A stretch of DNA of 29,818 bases from Thermoplasmatales archaeon (GTDB lineage: Archaea > Thermoplasmatota > Thermoplasmata > Methanomassiliicoccales > Methanomethylophilaceae), in NCBI GenBank assembly GCA_012522645.1, contig JAAYKC010000098.1, positions 1 to 29,818 of the forward strand, written 5' to 3'. Below, piece by piece: positions 26,124 to 29,818 of this stretch (positions are counted from its first letter, which is position 1; each line of letters begins with the position of its first letter). Both the position numbers and the translations under genes were made by a program. Below the pieces are notes generated by a model. The model had not been told where the DNA came from and ran no database searches. It was given only the letters and a program-made list of their open reading frames with translations.

Positions 26124-26920
26124 TGCTAATCACCGACGGCAGCCCTCTGCTCAGGATCGGCGGATCCGACAACGACCGCCACGACAGGATGAGGAGGATC
26201 GGCTGGATCGATATGGAGTCCGTGCATTCTGCACGCATCCTGGTGGCCGGTGCCGGAGCTCTGGGGAATGAGGCGGTCAAGAACCTGGTCCTCGCAGGGT
26301 TCAGGAGGATAGATGTGGCGGACATGGATGACATCGTCGTCTCTAATCTCAGCAGATGCCTGTTCTTCAGGGATAAGGATGTCAAGACGGTGATGAAGTC
26401 GGATGTCGTTGCCGAGAGGGCATCCGAATTGGACCCGGACGCAACCGTGACTTCCATGCCCGGGAGGATACAGGACATCAAGAACTGGGACTACGATATC
26501 GTCCTGGGGTGCCTTGACAACATATCTGCGAGGATGCATCTCAATTCCCACTCTTATTTCCACAGGATACCGTATATAGACGGGGCAACGGACGGATTCA
26601 GAGGGAAGGTTCATGTGGTCCTCCCGGGAGGGCCCTGCCTCCAATGCACAATGAACCGCTCCCATGTGCGGGAGATGGAGAGGAGATTCACCTGCACGGG
26701 GAACTCGACAACGTACGTGCCGAGGATGGCGGCCGATATCACCACCACCGCGGTAATAGCCGCGATGCAGGTGAGAGAGGCCCTGAAGATAGTATCGGGT
26801 CGCGAGGATATGTGTTTAAAACACGTTGCCTATTATAATGGGGAGAGTTGCGAGATGTTCACCGCCGAGGCGTCCGTGGACCCGGAGTGCGCGAACCACT
26901 TGCTGAGGGAGGGAGAGTAA
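26123..26920 (+). CDS. E1-like ubiquitin-activating enzyme (ThiF/UBA fold)
   Basis: The 265-residue adenylation-domain protein would adenylate the Ubl C-terminus and form a thioester. The nucleotide loop is GAGALG (43-48), followed by the eukaryotic-looking block AGFRRIDVADMDDIVVSNLSRC (58-79) and LDNISARMHLN (131-141), whose Asp132 is the Mg2+-binding position. CLQC (172-175) is a zinc half-site; the second pair is not obvious (Cys231, Cys243, Cys256). Cys191 in FTCTGNS lies 16 residues after CLQC, close to the spacing of the catalytic CT in UBA3, so it is the candidate active site. No ubiquitin-fold domain follows. The start at 26123 overlaps the permease stop; an earlier ORF start is a shadow. 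MoeB/ThiF is the alternative, but the E2 next door argues against it. Confidence 0.92.
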   Translation: MLITDGSPLLRIGGSDNDRHDRMRRIGWIDMESVHSARILVAGAGALGNEAVKNLVLAGFRRIDVADMDDIVVSNLSRCLFFRDKDVKTVMKSDVVAERASELDPDATVTSMPGRIQDIKNWDYDIVLGCLDNISARMHLNSHSYFHRIPYIDGATDGFRGKVHVVLPGGPCLQCTMNRSHVREMERRFTCTGNSTTYVPRMAADITTTAVIAAMQVREALKIVSGREDMCLKHVAYYNGESCEMFTAEASVDPECANHLLREGE

Positions 26921-27162
26921 TGGGGATCAAGATAACTGTGAAGAATACCGCGGACGGGTCCACGATAAAGATGGAAGTGGACCCCAAGGAGACGGTCAGC
27001 GACATAATCGACAGTGCAGCGGAGTATTGGAGAAAGGATGCCGGGGCCTATGTGCTGAAGAAGGGGAAGAGCATACTCAGGGGCACTGACACCGCCATGG
27101 AGATAAACCTGATGGGCGGCGATACCCTCGAGATGATACCTGACCCGGAAGGCGGAAGGTAA
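26920..27162 (+). CDS. Ubiquitin-like protein precursor ending Gly-Gly-Arg
   Basis: The 80-residue beta-grasp-like protein opens ITVKNTADGSTIKMEVDPKE, has a central helix (about 25-38), and ends LMGGDTLEMIPDPEGGR. The terminal Gly78-Gly79 is the conjugation signature, and one extra residue (Arg80) must be removed before activation, a job for the JAB protein encoded two genes on. Lysines at 4, 8, 17, 23, 39, 47, 48 and 50 could permit chains. The start ATG shares its A with the E1 TAA stop, and its TAA stop shares a base with the E2 ATG. Without the E1, E2 and JAB neighbours it could be mistaken for a small sulfur carrier of the ThiS/MoaD class. Confidence 0.88.
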   Translation: MGIKITVKNTADGSTIKMEVDPKETVSDIIDSAAEYWRKDAGAYVLKKGKSILRGTDTAMEINLMGGDTLEMIPDPEGGR

Positions 27163-27641
27163 TGGGCCTTCCGAGAGCCATCCTTCTCAAGAGGCTCTCC
27201 AACGAACTGAGGATGTGCTCAGAGTACCTGGGCACGGATTTCATGTTCGATCCGGAGGAGGTCAGAGGGTTCCCCGTAGAGATCGACATCCATGTGAGCA
27301 ACGTCATAGGGTACGAGGCTCCGGGGAAGATGATCACAGACCACGAATTCTCGATAATCATAACCGAGGAGTACGGAGAGAAGAAACCTGAGGTCAGATG
27401 GCGCAGCCGGATATTCCACCCCAACATCATGAGCCCGGAGGACGGCGGTTACATCTGCATAAAGCTGCTGAACGAATGGTCATTCGGCACCACGCTGCTG
27501 TCCTTCATCAAAGGTGTTGAGTATCTGATCTCGGACCCGAATCCCAGAAGCCCTTTCGGGACAGATACCTGCATGGAGGCTGCGGAATACTTCCTGAACA
27601 ACAGATCCAGATTCCACGCATCTGTATCTTACTGCAAATGA
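27162..27641 (+). CDS. E2-like ubiquitin-conjugating enzyme (UBC fold)
   Basis: The 159-residue protein has the length of a bare UBC domain. It carries RIFHPNI (83-89) with the HPN asparagine that stabilises the oxyanion, then Cys99 in GGYICIKLLNEWS, aligned with the eukaryotic GxICLDIL...WS active-site block, and LLSFIKGVEYLISDPNPRSPF (112-132), the typical post-catalytic helix and DPNP turn. Such complete conservation indicates an active thioester-carrying E2 rather than a RWD-like relic. It is translationally coupled to the Ubl upstream (TAATG) and to the JAB gene downstream (ATGA). Confidence 0.94.
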   Translation: MGLPRAILLKRLSNELRMCSEYLGTDFMFDPEEVRGFPVEIDIHVSNVIGYEAPGKMITDHEFSIIITEEYGEKKPEVRWRSRIFHPNIMSPEDGGYICIKLLNEWSFGTTLLSFIKGVEYLISDPNPRSPFGTDTCMEAAEYFLNNRSRFHASVSYCK

Positions 27642-28147
27642 CACCTGATATACTGTACGGAGAGAGCAGAGAGAGGCCTTACGCTGAGAGAAGAGCGGCA
27701 GCTGATATTTTCATGCCCGAATCCGTGATAACGGACATAGCCGCCCATGCGGACCGGGGACTTGAGGAGGACAGGGAGGTGATGGGCCTCCTGCTTGGCA
27801 GGATCTACACGGATGATGCGGGCGAATACGCAGTCGTCAAGGGAATCGTCACATCGAAACTGGAATCGGACCGGGTGATGGTCAGATTCGACAGGGACGG
27901 CATGGGGGAATTGGTGGACGCCATCGATGACATGCCGGAGGATACAGACATTGTGGGATGGTATCACTCCCACCTGGGCTACGGTTGCTTCATGTCCGAT
28001 ACCGACGTGAAGACCCAGGACGGCCTCTTCGGCGGCGCATGCGGATTCGCACTTGTTATAGACCCCAAAAGGAAGGAGATCGCCGTGTTCGACAGCACCC
28101 CGGGTTCCCCGGACGTCGCACGCATGGTGATATTGGAAGAGGACTGA
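27638..28147 (+). CDS. JAB/JAMM (MPN+) metalloprotease, Rpn11-like deubiquitinase
   Basis: The 169-residue protease has the full JAMM motif: Glu47 in EVMGLLLG, then His110-Ser-His112-x7-Ser120-x2-Asp123. The surrounding block GWYHSHLGYGCFMSDTDVKTQ (split at 107-127) strongly resembles the active site of proteasomal Rpn11, including the GxGC and TQ elements, with Leu replacing the usual Pro after HSH. It would trim the Arg off the Ubl precursor and/or remove Ubl from targets. The ATG overlaps the E2 stop (ATGA). It is the last gene of the operon; its stop abuts the stop of convergent hxlB with no spacer. Confidence 0.93.
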   Translation: MTPDILYGESRERPYAERRAAADIFMPESVITDIAAHADRGLEEDREVMGLLLGRIYTDDAGEYAVVKGIVTSKLESDRVMVRFDRDGMGELVDAIDDMPEDTDIVGWYHSHLGYGCFMSDTDVKTQDGLFGGACGFALVIDPKRKEIAVFDSTPGSPDVARMVILEED

Positions 28148-28690
28148 TCAGACCCAGATGGCATGCCTTTTACGCATGAGGTCCTCTGTGCAGTTCAGCT
28201 TCTTCATCAGGCACGGAACGATGCTGTCGAAGAACATTATGACGGCGTCCTCGAATATCGTGCCCAGCGGAGCGTACACCTTCGTGTCGGAGTTCTTCCT
28301 TATCTCCAGGCGTATCACGTCGTTGGAAGCCTGAGCCAGTTTGCTGGTCGAGGATGAGGTCAGGCATATGACATGACAACCTATGCGCCTGGCTATATTG
28401 GCTGTCTGTACGGCGGACATTGTCTCCCCGGTGTTGGATATCAGAACTGCCAGATCATTCTTGCTTATGATGGGCGTGGTCATGTCCCCGACGAAGTGCA
28501 CATCAAGACCCAGCTGCACCAGCCTGACAGCAAAGAAATTCCCGACGAGACCGGACCTCCCGGAACCGTATATGAAAACGGTCTTCTTCGTCAGAAGCAG
28601 ATCTATGAGCCTGTCCTGCGACTCCTCACTTATGGATGAGACCGCGTCGGCGATCTCCTTCTGGATGAAATCCAGTGATTTTCGGTACAT
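28148..28690 (-). CDS. hxlB: 6-phospho-3-hexuloisomerase (SIS domain)
   Basis: The 180-residue SIS-domain protein has the sugar-phosphate site VFIYGSGRSGLVGNFFAVRL (38-57), LISNTGETMSAV, and the PHI-type ending APLGTIFEDAV...CTEDLMRKRHA with conserved Glu and His. PHI isomerises 3-hexulose-6-phosphate and fructose-6-phosphate, the archaeal route to ribose phosphates with hexulose-phosphate synthase, which is not in the window. The ATG follows directly on the TAG of the upstream TIM-barrel gene (TAGATG), so the two form an operon. Confidence 0.92.
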   Translation of the reverse strand: MYRKSLDFIQKEIADAVSSISEESQDRLIDLLLTKKTVFIYGSGRSGLVGNFFAVRLVQLGLDVHFVGDMTTPIISKNDLAVLISNTGETMSAVQTANIARRIGCHVICLTSSSTSKLAQASNDVIRLEIRKNSDTKVYAPLGTIFEDAVIMFFDSIVPCLMKKLNCTEDLMRKRHAIWV

Positions 28691-29731
28691 CTAGGCCTCG
28701 TTGGCCGATTCCTCGGCCTCCTTCTTCTTGACCCTGAGGGCCTTGGCAACCCTCTTGTTGAGATACCTCTCATGAATGATCCTCATGTACATGGCGTCGT
28801 GCTCCAGCAGAGGTGAGGAGGAGATTATCTTTATCTCCGGCTTCAGGTCCGCCAGGCATTCGCCCAGCATATCGAATTTAAGGTCTCCTTTCTTTATCGG
28901 TGTGAGTCTCTGCTCATTGCCGTCAGCGTGCTCCACGCCCGCGAATATGGAATAGACGCGGCCGTCATTGTACGGTGCCACGGTCTCGATGAGCTCCCTG
29001 AAATCCTCCGGTGTCTCCAGGGAACCTCTCGTACGGGCATGGTGGTGCGGGAAGTTGACCACCGGCACAACGTTGTCCACGGCATCGCACAGGTCCAGGA
29101 TCTGTTCCAGCGAACCGTATACGTCCTGATGTCCCGTGATCTCAACGCCCAGTTTGGGGGTCAGACCGGTATCCTTCCACCATTCCATGATCATCCCCAC
29201 ATTCTCCGTTATGTTGTTGTCGATTTCTTCCCGGTCCGCACCATCGTGATAAAGACCCAGGTTGGTGACCACAGTATCGCCTCCCAGGGCGTCGGCCATC
29301 ACAGCGGCGAACATTATGCTGTCCATGCATTCGGAGGTGAGCTCATTGTTGGATCCGAGGTCCATGTAATTCGGAGTGTGCATGGACATGCTTATGTCCA
29401 GCCTCTTGGCCATCCTGCCCACTTTGTAAAGGTCCCCGAAGGAATTCGTCACCCCGGAGTTCATCTGGATCATGAAATCATCCTCCTCGATGATCAGCTG
29501 CGGGTCGCAGATCATCTCATCATTGCGGATGACGCCGACTACCAGTGCGCTTTCGATGTCCTTTATAGAACGTCCGATCTCCTCGTCGTCAGGCGGGACC
29601 TCGCTAGTTCCCGCTCTGACCATCTGGATCTCCATGGCGGTCAGGCTGAGATTGTGAACGTCCTCTATTCCGTCTTTCATGGTGCGCCCTTTACAGGACA
29701 GAGGTATGCCGGCAGGACCGAATCTTATCAT
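28691..29731 (-). CDS. Endonuclease IV-like TIM-barrel protein
   Basis: The 346-residue protein of the AP-endonuclease-2/xylose isomerase-like barrel starts MIRFGPAGIPLSCKG, typical of the archaeal Nfo-like branch. Metal-site candidates are SMSMHTPNYMDLGS, LGVEITGHQDVYGS (Glu), VVNFPHHHARTRGSLE and AGVEHADGNEQRL. In true Nfo the third-last motif reads HxNDSK; here it is altered, so AP-endonuclease activity is plausible but not certain. A charged Lys/Glu-rich tail ends it. The stop TAG abuts the hxlB start. Confidence 0.82.
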   Translation of the reverse strand: MIRFGPAGIPLSCKGRTMKDGIEDVHNLSLTAMEIQMVRAGTSEVPPDDEEIGRSIKDIESALVVGVIRNDEMICDPQLIIEEDDFMIQMNSGVTNSFGDLYKVGRMAKRLDISMSMHTPNYMDLGSNNELTSECMDSIMFAAVMADALGGDTVVTNLGLYHDGADREEIDNNITENVGMIMEWWKDTGLTPKLGVEITGHQDVYGSLEQILDLCDAVDNVVPVVNFPHHHARTRGSLETPEDFRELIETVAPYNDGRVYSIFAGVEHADGNEQRLTPIKKGDLKFDMLGECLADLKPEIKIISSSPLLEHDAMYMRIIHERYLNKRVAKALRVKKKEAEESANEA

Positions 29732-29769
29732 TTTTAATCTCTCACCGTTGGCAAGAGGTTAGAGCCTTC

Positions 29770-29783
29770 GATTATATTAATCT
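29770..29783 (-). promoter_or_regulatory. Near-palindromic TATA region upstream of the TIM-barrel gene
   Basis: GATTAATATAATC reads almost the same on both strands and lies about 45 bases before the ATG at 29731, so it could drive transcription leftward and also rightward, out of the window. The last 35 bases are too short to support a gene. Confidence 0.4.
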
Positions 29784-29818
29784 CTGTCACGCATGCGTTA
29801 CCATATCGCGCGAGACAG

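Noticed and set aside
29784..29818. Start of a rightward gene at the right edge (ATG at 29793)
   Set aside because: Fewer than ten codons are visible; a TATA-like element is present but nothing more can be supported.

Overview
The window is archaeal and most resembles a Methanomassiliicoccales-type methanogen (Thermoplasmata side of the euryarchaea). Supporting signs are a lone 16S rRNA gene with no 23S beside it, the textbook archaeal exosome/proteasome/RNase P super-operon, archaeal r-proteins and SRP19, TATA-box promoters with many probably leaderless starts, and a soluble MvhADG hydrogenase encoded with HdrA. GC content is moderate to high, with frequent AGG/AGA and ATA codons. The order-level assignment is inference; the archaeal and methanogen calls are firm.

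Layout. 1-4242: a truncated TctA/DUF112 membrane protein, a PRPP-dependent purine salvage enzyme divergent from tyrosyl-tRNA synthetase, a DHH phosphoesterase overlapping tyrS tail to tail, and a small DUF1648 membrane protein. 4333-6603: the 16S gene on the minus strand, with a 17-bp processing stem, a UUCG hairpin directly after its 3' end, tandem TATA boxes, an unassigned structured segment, and tRNA-Ser(GCU). 6823-11854: an NYN-domain protein with a coiled-coil partner, two metallophosphoesterases, S8e, SRP19 and NAD(P)HX repair. 11911-18145 (minus): hdrA-mvhD-mvhG-mvhA, the hydrogenase/heterodisulfide reductase electron-bifurcation unit, with a double-length HdrA and a terminator after mvhA. 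18218-18503: an AT-rich divergent control region with a large dyad. 18504-24036: a membrane-anchored RING-like protein, then Pop5, proteasome alpha, Sdo1, Rrp4, Rrp41, Rrp42, L37Ae, Rpo12, Pcc1 and prefoldin beta.

24106-28147 is the highlight. An ABC-2 exporter pair is followed, with every junction overlapping, by E1, ubiquitin-like protein, E2 and a JAB/JAMM isopeptidase. All four carry their diagnostic residues: E1 GxGxxG, LDNxxAR and a CT candidate active site; a Ubl ending in GGR; an E2 with HPN and active-site Cys; a JAMM protease with an Rpn11-like GWYHSH...TQ block. This is a compact, complete, eukaryote-like ubiquitin conjugation and deconjugation cassette in what looks like a methanogen. 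A possible E3 (membrane RING-CH-like protein) and the proteasome alpha subunit lie 5-8 kb upstream. Whether the cassette does protein quality control, membrane-protein turnover or antiviral defence (like bacterial Bil operons) cannot be read from sequence alone.

28148-29731 (minus): a 6-phospho-3-hexuloisomerase and an endonuclease IV-like TIM-barrel protein, convergent with the JAB gene with no spacer.
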